From Sipunculus nudus (lineage: Eukaryota > Annelida > Sipuncula > Golfingiida > Sipunculidae): a stretch of 64,000 nucleotides of DNA. The notes below the pieces were generated by a model. It did no database searches. It was given only the letters and a program-made list of their open reading frames with translations, and was not told the origin of the DNA. The position numbers were made by a program, and so were the translations under genes. This document shows positions 31,040-41,524 of the stretch, piece after piece. Position 1 is the first letter of the stretch; each line of letters begins with the position of its first letter. Where the stretch lies: positions 91,522,642 through 91,586,641 of the forward strand of contig CM049306.1 in NCBI GenBank assembly GCA_026874595.1, read 5' to 3'.

Positions 31040-32970
31040 ACTGTGTAACAAGTGACCCATGGGTCATGACGCTCAGCCGACTGCGTGTTGACAATATGTT
31101 CTTGCGCAGGCAGCTAATTAAGATAATGTAGGTGGCTTCATCGTTCATGCATATTAGCTTAAGTTCATCAAGACCCATAAGCACACCAAATTTGATGACA
31201 ATCCAACCAGACCTTCCTGAGAAATCTGGCAATGTGTGAGTAATTAGCTTTATTTCTTTGGTGCTCGAACATACCCCTAAGAATGCATGTCACAGTAACT
31301 CAATTTTAGCTTTCTCGGGAGAACTTTTGAGAAACTCTAAGGATGTCAAGTTAGAAGATTATGGGTCCAATGGTTTTGATCTGTGCCATACTTTTGTATC
31401 AAATTTTCAATTATTCTGGGGTGGGGGTGCTTATAAGTCCCATAGCTCAGAGAATATGGGTAACAGAGACCAAATTTCACGTTTCCAAGGAGACTTTTCA
31501 TGGACCTCCCTGGATTTTAAGTTAGTATATTCGAGGCCAAAAGGTTATGATTTTTATTCTGCTTTGGTATCAAATTTTCAATTGTGCTGGGGGTGTTTAT
31601 GAGCGCATTAGCTCAGAGAATATGAGTAACAGAGACATAATTTCAGGTTTCCAAGGATATTTTTTATGGTCCTCGCAGAATGTCAAGTTAGAAGAATTTA
31701 AGAACAACGGTTACGATTTGTGCCCTGTTAACGGACGACCGCATCTTTAGAAAAAACAAATTGTTAAAATTCGAAAACATTCAGTTGGCGCCACCAGTAT
31801 GCAGGAACTGACGACACACTCCTTGATCAATATGCATGAAAAGAATCATCGTGATCAATGCATTGGGTGCTCAGATACTGGACCTTTTGTATCAAACTTT
31901 TAATTATTCTGGGGTTTCTGAGCCCCATTGCTCAAAGAATATGTATAATAGAGACCTTATTTCTGGTGTCGGAAGAGAACCTTTAAGGAACTCTCAGGAT
32001 GTCGAGTTAGAAGATTCTGTGTCCAATGATTATGATTTGTGCCTTGTTTTGGTATCAAATTTTTAATAATTCTCGGGGGTATTTAAAAACCCATAGCTCG
32101 AAGAAAATAGGAAACAGAGACCTTATTTCAGGTCTTCAAGGAGATTTCTCATAGACCACCCTGTATGTCAAATAAGAAGATTCTGACTCAAGTGGCTATG
32201 ATTTGTGCCCTGTTTATAAATGACTGCATCTTTAAAGGTCTCAAATTAGAGAAAAATATTGCTTAAAATTCGAGAAAATCCAGGTGGCGCCACCAGTCTT
32301 CAGGGACTAATGAAACACTCCATGATGAATATGCATACAAAGAATCATGTCGATCAATGCATTAGTTGTTCAGATACTTGAGCTTTTGTATGACATTTTT
32401 AATTATTCTTGGGGGTATTTCTGAGTCTCATAGCTCGGAGAATATGGGTAACAGAGACCTAATTTCAGGTTTCCATGGAGAATTTTTATGGACCTCCCGG
32501 TCCAATGGTTACGATTTGTGCCCCGTTAACAGACGACCACATTTTCAAGGTCTCAAAAATTAATATAAAAATGCGTAAATTTCGAAAAAAAAAATCCAGG
32601 TGGCGCCACCAGTCTGCAGGAACTGATGAAAAACACCATGATTATGCATGCAATGAATCATGGCGATCAATGCAAAAGTTGTTAAGATACCTGAGCTTTT
32701 CTATCAAATTTATAGTTATTCCGGGGGGGGGGGGGGGTACTTCTTAGTCCCATAGCTAAAAAATATGGGAGACAGAGACCTAATTTCAGGTTTCCGAGGC
32801 GACTTTTTATGTGCCTCCCAGCATGTCGAGATACATGATTCTAGGTCCAGTCATTAAGATTTGTGCCCTGTTAACAGATCAGGTAATCATCTTTTAAGGT
32901 TTCAAAAATACAGAAAAACAATGTATAAAAAAGAAAAAATACAGGTGCCGCAACCGGTCTGCAGAAACTG
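31040..32970 (+). mobile_element. Tandem-core element, plus orientation
   Basis: Starts with the hairpin taacaagtgacccatgggtc followed by atgacgctcagc. The core then repeats units of about 310-500 bp with 'ccatagctcagagaatatgg', 'gtaacagagacc', 'ggtttccaaggaga', 'tcaagttagaagatt' and 'aggtggcgccaccagtc' (near 31786, 32285, 32599). The far hairpin end is missing, so the copy is truncated. Frames here are repeat artefacts. Poly-G at about 32721-32737. Confidence 0.7.
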
Positions 32971-33934
32971 ATGAAACACTCAGAAAGCAACATCCCCCTC
33001 CCCGCGGGCATGAAAATAACAATTTATTTATTTTGAAATACACAAAATGTGTGGTGTAGCTACAGGTATTTCTTTGAAACGTTTCCTTAGTTTTCACTTT
33101 CTGCTTTTCAGCCGATATGAAAATAATGCAAAGTAACCAACACCCCCAGCCCCCTATCCCCGACCCCTGTCCCAATCATGATATATACACATTCTACTGT
33201 CTAATGCATCAATTAACAAAAACTAACAATACAAACGAGAAACCTACTTAGGTTTAGATATTAGGTTTAACGGTTACCATGGTTTTTAGTGGAGATATTG
33301 ATGAAAAAAGGATTTCATTAGTGGCGACCACTTGTAGGCCTGATCGTTTTAAATATGATCTGTTTGAGAATTGTTGTGCTTAAAATACTTGGTCTGAAAG
33401 AATGTTTGACCAATCATCATGGTCAATTCTTGATATAGGAAAAGATAGAATTTTCATCAGTGGTGGCCCTTGTATGCATATCAACTATAATATACGAACT
33501 AAACCGTGAGTAATGTGCCTTCATTTGAATCAATGACCATGCCAGATCAAATGTTTGACAAATTGTCATAGTGAGTTCTGTCGAGATCTGAGAAAGAAGA
33601 ATTTTGCATCAATGTCTGTCTTTATTTGAATACTGCATATTTGCATATTCCAAATTTTCCGAGGTCTTCATGAGGACAACCAATCTTAAATGTATCAGTG
33701 GACCTGTACCATCACAAATCTCTCCATAAAGTCTTGTTTTACTAATATTTCGGAGATTAACTATGAAAAAATTATAAAGGCGTCCCCCCCCCCTCTATAA
33801 ACTGTTTATATTGACCCATTTTTCTTGTATTCTTCAAAATCACATTTATTTATCCCTCAGCAGGGGAAAATTCGTGGCAGACGCGAAGTCCCCGTTTCAC
33901 ATAAAAACTAGTGCCATATCAGCCCTCTGACATT
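32971..33934. other. Intergenic, no feature recognised
   Basis: No gene or repeat is identified. A C run lies near 33784. Confidence 0.4.
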
Positions 33935-34215
33935 ATAACGACCAGATTACTGGCTGTAAGAGTGCCTTTACATCTAGGTCTGAGGAACGCATTTAAAGGC
34001 CCCATGAAAATGAAAAGTTTTTCGTCATTTTGACAACGCCCTCATGGCTTACAAATACACTGTCAATGGACATAAACCAGACTAATCGTAAGCATTTTTA
34101 GTGTACCTTCTAACAACTCCAAACATGAGCGTGAAAAGTTCCGAATACGAATGCAACATGATGGAAAACCACTGCGATGTATTGCTCAATATTGCTTGTA
34201 TCACGACTCAAGCAG
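33935..34215 (+). repeat. Dispersed repeat, copy 1
   Basis: Shares catctaggtctgaggaacgc, tcgtcattttgacaacgcc, aacatgagcgtgaaaagttcc and ttgtatcacgactcaagcagg with 62555-63055 in the same orientation. The second copy carries about 200 bp of extra sequence inside. Confidence 0.7.
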
Positions 34216-34400
34216 GCTGGATTTTAAGCAGACTTGAACGGTGATAGCAGTGACCTCTATATGGTATATATATGGTATATATTTAATCCAGTCCTTCTGT
34301 ATAATGTACATGTATAATTAATCTTGTTTTATCTTTTTTGAAACAGTGTTATTTTATTACAACATTGCGCAACTTAACCTTGACTGGTTCTGGTCAATAT

Positions 34401-34504
34401 TCATGTTGCAAGTAACAGGTATCGTGTTGTGAGTGGTAACAGAAATAGCAAATTTGATAACATCCTTGTTGGTTGGTGTGAGGTCGTATCAGGATTGGTT
34501 GACG
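34401..34504 (-). repeat. Left piece of 57-bp Ser/Thr-coding minisatellite
   Basis: On the minus strand it reads TSTNPDTTSHQPTRMLSN, a match to the 19-residue unit in the larger piece at 37383-37600. The 2.9-kb element between separates the two pieces. Confidence 0.6.
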
Positions 34505-34814
34505 TAACAAGTGACCCATGGGTCATGACGCTCAGCTGACTGGGAAGAGATTCGCAAAAGGAAATTTTATCATCAGAATGGTAGTATATACCCATTCAAC
34601 TGAAGCATCAAACAGATTAACCAACAGGCCAAGATTTAGTCTGTATTTATATATCTCAAAAATAGAGAAAAATGTGTAAACTTTTAAAACTAGAATACGG
34701 GTAACCGACAAGTGACTACATGTATCTGCCAAAATCGGAGAGTGAGGCATGGATTGAGTGGCAAGGGGAAATAGAGTGAGGTATGTTGCATATTAGCATG
34801 GATGTCTGCAGCCT

Positions 34815-35640
34815 AAATGTGTATGTAGGTTGTGCCACCTACCACAAATCCAGAAAGCTGTCCAAGTTGTATACACCTGCAAAATTTTAGGCAGAAAAGT
34901 CAAACCACTACATGTATATGAGCGATTTTTGCCCATGGCAGACAAACAGACAAACACTGTGCAAAAATCTTTGCAGGTAACCCCTCCAGTTTTGTGTATG
35001 ATAAAGACCTATGTGAGATCTAAACACATGCACAATTTTGGCCCAATCGGTCAAATGGTTCCTGAGATATGAGCTTGGATGTGTCCAGCGTTAACTAGAA
35101 TGTAGGTGGCGCCACCTGTCATAAAATCAAGAAAGCTGTCCACGATGTATAAACCTGCAAAATTTTAGGCAGTTATGTCGAACCACTACAGAGAAATGAG
35201 TAATTTTAGGCCACGGCAGACTAACAGACAGACGCTGTGCAAACATTGTTACAGGTGGCGCCACCATTTTTTGTGTATGTTACAGAGCTATCAAAGGGCT
35301 ACATTTGTATAAATTTTATTTCCTGATCGGTCAAACGGTTCCCGAGATATAAGCTTGGATGTCATCAGCGTGAACGTGAACGTAGGTGGCGCCACCTGTC
35401 ATAAAATCAAGAAAGCTATCCTGGATGTATACACATGACGAATTTCAGGTGAATTAGTCAATTCACTGCAGAGATATGAGTGATTTTAACCCAAGGCAGA
35501 TGAACAGATGGACACTGTGCAAACATGGTTACAGGTGGCGCCACCATTTTTTGTGTATGTTATAAAGCAATCCAAGGGCTACATTTGTATCAATTTTATT
35601 TCCTGATCGATCAAACGGTTCCGGAGATATGAGGGTTTAT
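34815..35640. repeat. Tandem array, three units of about 288 bp
   Basis: Unit starts near 34817, 35103 and 35393 (gtaggtggcgccacctgtca and a variant). Each has 'aagaaagctgtcc', 'cgaaccactacagag', 'cagacgctgtgcaaac' and 'ggtcaaacggttcc'. The palindrome ggtggcgccacc occurs twice per unit in the last two. Confidence 0.88.
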
Positions 35641-35799
35641 GAGTGGAAACAGACCCACAAATGGACACTGGATAGAGAGGAAAGGTCAGAGGTCAATGAA
35701 AATTGGTTAGTCACCAGTTCACATGTGACCCGATAATAGGTGTAAGTTTGGGAAAAATCGGTCCATTAGTCTCCGAGGAGCTCTCTGGAAACGAACGCC

Positions 35800-37300
35800 G
35801 CCGCGGGGGGGTATTTTGGACCCATACAGCTTAAAGAATATGGGTAACAGAGACCTAATTTCAAGTTTCCATGGAGACTTTTCATGGGTCTCCCTGTGTG
35901 TCAAGAATGAAGATTCTTGGTCCAGTTTTTATGATTTGTGCCCTGTTAACAGATGTTCATATCTTTAAAGGTCTCAAAAATACAGAAAAATTTCGTTAAA
36001 AAAACCGAACAAATACAGGTGGTGCCACCAGTCTGCAGAAACTTATGAAACACTCCATGATCAATATCCATGCAAACAATTATGGTTATCTCTGCATTAG
36101 TTGTTCAGATACTTAAGCTTTTGTATCAAATTTTCCATTATTCTGAGCTGTACTTTGGAGTGCCATAGCTCAAAGGATATGGGTAACAGAGACCAAATTT
36201 CAAATTTCCATGGAGACTTATCATGGGTCTCCCTGTGTGTCAAGAACGAAGATTCTAGGTCCAGTCGTTACGATTTGTACCCTGTTGACAGATAACTACA
36301 TCCTTAAAGGTCTCAAAAATGGAGAAAACAATTCGTGAACATTGAAAAATACAGGTGGCGCCACCAGTCTGCACAAACTGATGAAACATCTCATGATCAA
36401 TATGTATGTCGAAAATCATAACCATCAGTGATGTAGTTAATGAGATATTGAAGTTTTTGTATGAAATTTTGACTATTCTCGGGGGTAATTTTGGGCCCCA
36501 TAGCTGGAAGGATATGGGTAACAGAGACCTAATTTCTGGTTTCCGTGGAGACTTTTCATAGGTCTCTCAGTGTGTCGAAAATGAAGATTCTAGGTCCAGT
36601 CGTTACGATTTGTGCCACGCTAACAGATGACAGCATCCTCAAAGTTCTCAAAAATAGAGGAAAAAATCGTAAAAAATCAAAGAGTACAGGTGGCGCCACC
36701 AGTCTGCAGGAACTGATCGAACAGCTCATGATCAATATGTATGCCAAAAATGAAGACCATCAGTGATGTAGTTATTTAGATATTGAAGTTTTTGTATGAA
36801 ATTTTTTACTATTCTGGGGGGTACTTTGGGGCCCCATAACTCAAAGGATATGGGTAACAGAGACCTTATTTCTGGTTTCCAAGGAGATTTTTCATGGACC
36901 TCTCAGTGTGTCAAGAATTAAGATTCTAAGTCCAGTCTTTATGATTTGTGCCTTGTTAACAGATGTTCACATTTTTAAAGGTCTCAAAAATAGAGAAAAA
37001 AATTCGTAAAAAATCGAAAAATACAGGTGGCGCCACCAGTCTGCAGGAAGTGATGTAACATCTCATGATCAATATGTATGCCAAAAATCATGACCATCAG
37101 TCAAGTAGTTAATGAGATATTGAAGTTTTTGTATGAAATTTTTGACTTTTCTGGGGGGTACTTTGGGGCCACATAGCTCAAAAGATATGGGTAACAGCGA
37201 CCTAATTTCTGGTTTCCAAGGAGATTTTTTATGGACCTCTCAGAATCCCAAGTTACAAGGTTCTAGGTCCAGCGGTTACGATTTGTGCCTGGTTAACGGA
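35800..37300. repeat. Tandem array, four to five units of about 336 bp
   Basis: The palindrome ggtggcgccacc (first copy ggtggtgccacc) lies near 36019, 36356, 36689 and 37028, spacing 333-339. Each unit also has 'atatgggtaacagagacc', 'tttccatggagactt', 'aggtccagtcgttacg' and 'gtctgcaggaactgatg'. Confidence 0.9.
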
Positions 37301-37382
37301 CGGACAGACGGACAGACGGACAGACGGACGACGGACAAAGAGTGATCGCTATAGCTCAGATGACTTTCAGTCAGCTGAGCTA

Positions 37383-37600
37383 AAAATTAATAATGATTTG
37401 GGCTGGTCCGAGGTCGACCCGAGATTGGTTGGAACGGCAGTTGATAACATCGATGTTAGCTTGTGTGAGGTCGTTTCTGGATTGATTGACCCGGCAGTGG
37501 ATAACGTCGTTATTGGTTGGTTCGAGGTCTTGTCTTGATTGGCTGATCCGGCTGTTGATAATGTCGTTGTTGATTGGTGCGAGGTCATGCCTGGATTGCT
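37383..37600 (-). repeat. 57-bp minisatellite; minus strand reads as Ser/Thr-rich 19-residue repeat
   Basis: The minus frame contains TSHQSTTTLSTAGSANQDK, TSNQPITTLSTAGSINPET and TSHKLTSMLSTAVPTNLGS in a row. The units are 57 bp, keep frame and are rich in Ser, Thr and Pro as in mucin-type O-glycosylated repeats. The frame has stops at both ends, no signal peptide and no clear splice sites. It may be a broken mucin exon or a non-coding minisatellite that happens to be open. Confidence 0.55.
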
Positions 37601-38105
37601 TCTCTTGACTGGCGGTTTTTAAATCGCCGGGTGAAGTGGTTCGTCGAGGGGTATAACCTCCTTTGCCGTTGACACCAGTGGCGTCAATTTTTTTTTACTT
37701 TGTATATACATATACACACACATATATTTACCCTTTTCAGCGTGTCTGAGTGACACATATATATATACATATAATTATTATATATACGTAATATTTTAAA
37801 TAATTATAATGCTTTTTTTAATTATTTTGTGAATTCTAAGCAAGGTTTAGATATAACATTATTTAGTAAATGAATCCAAAGTCTTTAATTCTATTTATTT
37901 ATATATTTTATTTGCAATATTATAATATTATTCTCTAAAAGACGGGGGGGGGTGATTACATTGACCATCCCCCCCTTGCCAAAAGGGGGGGTATATAAAC
38001 CCCCAACCCCTAACCCCCCACCCCCACCCCTAAATTGACGCCCCTGGTTGACACTGAAAGAAGGTACTTCTCCATTGAGTTCGTTCGATTTCTATACCTT
38101 GATTT
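37600..38105. other. Intergenic, low complexity
   Basis: TA-rich stretches and a G/C homopolymer block near 37945-38035. No gene is seen. Confidence 0.5.
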
Positions 38106-38957
38106 TGTTACGGAACCTAATATCAACAGATCACGTACGCGTGATGAACATAAATTTTGTCAGGGAGATAAAACAATCAGATTCTGTAACACTAGGCAGC
38201 GTGAAATGTCTAGGGGAATGAATAAAGAATAACATTTAGTGGTTTTTTGTTAACAAATAACTATAATTTATTCTTAAAACACCCCTTACATTACAATACA
38301 CCAAATCAATACAATTACACAGTACAACAACAGTACAACAACAAACCAATACAATCACACAGTAAAATAAACAAAGAGCACAGTACCTGGCTACAACCAC
38401 TGTCACAGTGATAAGTCCTTTAAAATGTATAAACCTGGCGAACAGTTCACACGAATTCTCTCGGAGAATAACAGTCCAATGTAAAGCTCTTGTAACAATC
38501 CAGAAAGTCAACTTGAGGCAGGCAGCATTAAATTGTATAGAGTTAGTAATAGTAGAATCCCTGAAATTACTGGATAATCGGATAGGTTCCACTGACACAC
38601 TGACACACGTCTGTGTCCGCTGGAATATTCTATCCCCTCTCTCTCGGCTCTTAAACACAGCCTCTTAATATAACGTTTCACCTCGAGCCGAGAATTTTCA
38701 ATATCTTGAACCATCTAAAGAATCTAACAAGGTATACATGTTTAAAGAACATACTAGAAAAATGAACGCGAAGTCTCAACATATAAGGGTTCACACGTGA
38801 GCTCGCCCCGGCTCGGCCAGGCGAGAAAACCCCAAGCTGGCATGACAACGAGAGTTCAACCAGTAAGGATTAAACCGAGAATGCAACACGCGGCCAGACG
38901 CGGGCGCTACAACACGATTTACGCCCGTGTCACACAATAAAAAGGGCACCTGTAACA
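38106..38957 (-). mobile_element. Solo LTR, copy 3 of 3
   Basis: TGTTACGGAACC...ACCTGTAACA, 852 bp, flanked by ATTT and ATGT (one mismatch in a 4-bp target duplication). Inverted relative to copy 1. No internal region. Confidence 0.85.
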
Positions 38958-39149
38958 ATGTACTTTTTTCTTAATATAATTTAAATTTATATCAGTTTAT
39001 GCTCAATGATTTGTACAATCGCTTTTTTCTTATTTGGTATTTGAGAGTTTGACGTTGTTAAACATGTGTCTCCTCATACCTGAAGTATCTGGTGTAGGGG
39101 TGTCAGGTATGGCTCTTGACAACTGATATTTAAATATTTATGTCTGCAG

Positions 39150-39352
39150 ATAATCATGACTTGATCAAAGAGACCGATTTCACAAACTCACTGAGTGTCA
39201 ATATTTCCTTCTCTACCACAGTAGTCATATCGCTTGCAGTCCTCTGGGTCTCCGTAATATTGAACTTAGGTACACAGCACAGGGACACTGCCGGAAAACT
39301 CGTCAAAAGAGAAAGTAGTTCCACCCTAGCGGAAGAAAATAGGGTCAATTGA
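39150..39352 (+). CDS. Candidate terminal exon encoding a membrane anchor
   Basis: Acceptor tttatgtctgcag, then an open frame in phase 1 to TGA at 39350-39352. It reads NHDLIKETDFTNSLSVNI, then STTVVISLAVLWVSVILNL, a single hydrophobic helix, then a basic, Ser-rich tail (KLVKRESSS...EENRVN). This is the look of a type I membrane protein C-terminus with a short cytoplasmic tail. ATTAAA at 39369-39374 could be its poly(A) signal. The entry phase equals that of the last exon of gene 1 and would join to give Asp, as there. It could be an alternative 3' exon of gene 1 or the end of another gene whose other exons I cannot see. A Helitron starts 173 bp downstream. Confidence 0.5.
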
Positions 39353-39524
39353 ACAAGACTAATACAAAATTAAAATATATACATATAGAAGTAGGAGTAT
39401 AATGATGCGTCAGTCAGTAATTTTTTTATATATTTTCATCATTTTCATATCTTAGATGAATTTTCAAGAATGATACCAAGAAATCATCATCATAGATAGT
39501 GTTTAGTCTTGTGTTTATAACTCA

Positions 39525-40535
39525 CTAGCTGATAGACCCGGTATACCGGGCTTATTACCGGGGTTAGGGAGCTTTATTAACTGAGATGTGAAATGTTGGC
39601 TCATTTTTTTTATTCTAAAAGTTAACAGAAAATATAGGTTTTCAATGAGAAACTGTCTCCCTAAGATATGTATAAACATTTTGGTACTACTGCAGAATAA
39701 CTCACGCACCTCTCTGAGGCACAACACTTCTGTGAACAGAAAACGTTCTGTCCCCGAAGCAAGAAATTAATAGCCCGGTATGTTTACCTTGATGACCTGG
39801 CCAGTGATTGTGTTGACATTGCGAACCGGATAGAGACGCGGGGGCATTCAGGTTTTCGATGATATTTGACTGGATTCTATCGGTGGACGTACAAAGATTA
39901 TAGGTTGATGTGAGGAACACATGAAAGACTTATTAAATGTACGTTGCAAGGAAACTGTTCCTGAAGAAAGAAACAGAATTATGCATACCTCGTAAGCAGC
40001 AGAAGCGGACCCAACGGGACTCCATGCAGAGGGTCCTTATTCATTTTCAACCGCCGCAATTTTTATTTCATCATATCAGACAAATTTTGAGGCCTGAAAC
40101 CCCCGACACCACCCCAGCCCTGTTCCATAAATTGGGAATAAGAATTAGGTTTTGTCAATAATCCTCCTGGGTTGATCTCTTTTTCATAAAGAAAGAAACG
40201 TGTTTTTCTCTTTTACTGACCACGCACGTGGGTCAAATCCCTCATTGAAAGCAAGCGTTATTCATATGAACAATAGTCCTTAGTGTTAGAGGTTAAGTGA
40301 CCACGACGCACGCGTTCCGGTGATTGCCGAAGGCAGTTCACCTGTGCTCGGTAAAAAAAACCGGAAAAAATCACTCAAAATTATATGTATATTAAAAATT
40401 ATTTATTTTCATATCGCCTATGTCACTGCGAGGATAATAACCTTTAAAATGATGTATGGCACAATATTGTACACAACGCGGTTATAGAGAACACTGCGAA
40501 CAAACGTGAACCGAATTCCTTTTATAAGTATTAGA
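39525..40535 (-). mobile_element. Non-autonomous Helitron, copy B
   Basis: On the minus strand it starts TCTAATACTTATAAAAGG, ends GGTCTATCAGCTAG and lies between A and T, with the cccggtataccggg hairpin near the 3' end. 1011 bp. Frames within are not genes. Confidence 0.92.
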
Positions 40536-41524
40536 TGCATCGGTATGTTGTTGACTTATGTTATGGTTATGTACAACATTACTGTAATCACTGCCCTGAG
40601 AAGAAAGAAATATTCCCAATATTCTCTCAATCCTGTACACACTGAATGAAGCTGACGTATTTGGTACAGCTGTGATCTTTTCAATTCGTTTTAGGCAAAA
40701 TTCTGTTACACTGATCAGTAATATTATGATTATATATTGGCTGTTGATTCAGGTTTGTGGCTGAGCGTCAATGACACCAGATTTTATTGTCCGTTAGATT
40801 GCGATTAAGACGGCGTTGATATGAGTGTGTTTTGACAACATTAACGAATAAATGTATTCAAATATGTTCATTTGTGCGCACGAAATGACTTTTTCTTGGC
40901 GCATGTATATTCATTTTATTAACCAACGATTAAATTTAAGATAACCCACATAATAATTAAGAAAAAGATGTTTACAAATGTAATTATATTGAGAGTGATA
41001 TAAAAGGAATCTCTGTCAATATTTTTACCAGCATGGCCAATTTTACTTGGCCAGAGGGTACATGATGTTGCATGGAAATAAATAGTTAAGCGGTGTTTCA
41101 TGCAAAGACATTTTAAGTAATAATTACATTTATATTTTGTATGTAGTCATGAATTTTGTATTTTACATGTCAAGAGCCCAATGTAGTACATACATGATAA
41201 TTATATAACGATTTTACATATCGATTTTAAAGGAATTTCATTAAATGTAAAGACAAACTTAATAAAACTAATACAACTAAAGGTGCTGTTATGGTGCCGG
41301 ATAGATAAGAACTTGTTTTATCAGAATTAATGTTTAAGCCACACCCGCCAAAAGATATTGTTCAGTTGATTCGCCGCTCACAAATATCGTTGATTCTGTT
41401 TTTTTTTTTTTTTTTTTTTCTTGAATATGAAGATCATGATCTTGGAAATGTTGCTTATTTGTTCTATGGCACACTTTCTCCAAAAGAATTCTCAGAGGTA
41501 AGGAAAATGGAACAAATGTTATGA
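40536..41524. other. Intergenic, no feature recognised
   Basis: AT-rich. A T run at about 41400-41419 produces false frames. Confidence 0.5.

Larger units (their letters stand above)
34505..37382 (+). mobile_element. Full-length tandem-core element with hairpin at each end
   Basis: Begins taacaagtgacccatgggtc-atgacgctcagctgac and ends with gctcagatgac-tttc-agtcagctgagctaa. Between lie two tandem arrays: three units of about 288 bp (34815-35640) and four of about 336 bp (35800-37300). Both carry the palindrome ggtggcgccacc. A cggacagacgga run precedes the 3' hairpin. No protein is coded. The layout resembles bivalve pearl/HINE-type non-autonomous rolling-circle elements; that class is inference. 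Confidence 0.75.

Noticed and set aside
31258-32747. Series of frames of 65-114 codons with similar peptides
   Set aside because: The similarity comes from the tandem DNA repeat; units change frame and carry stops.
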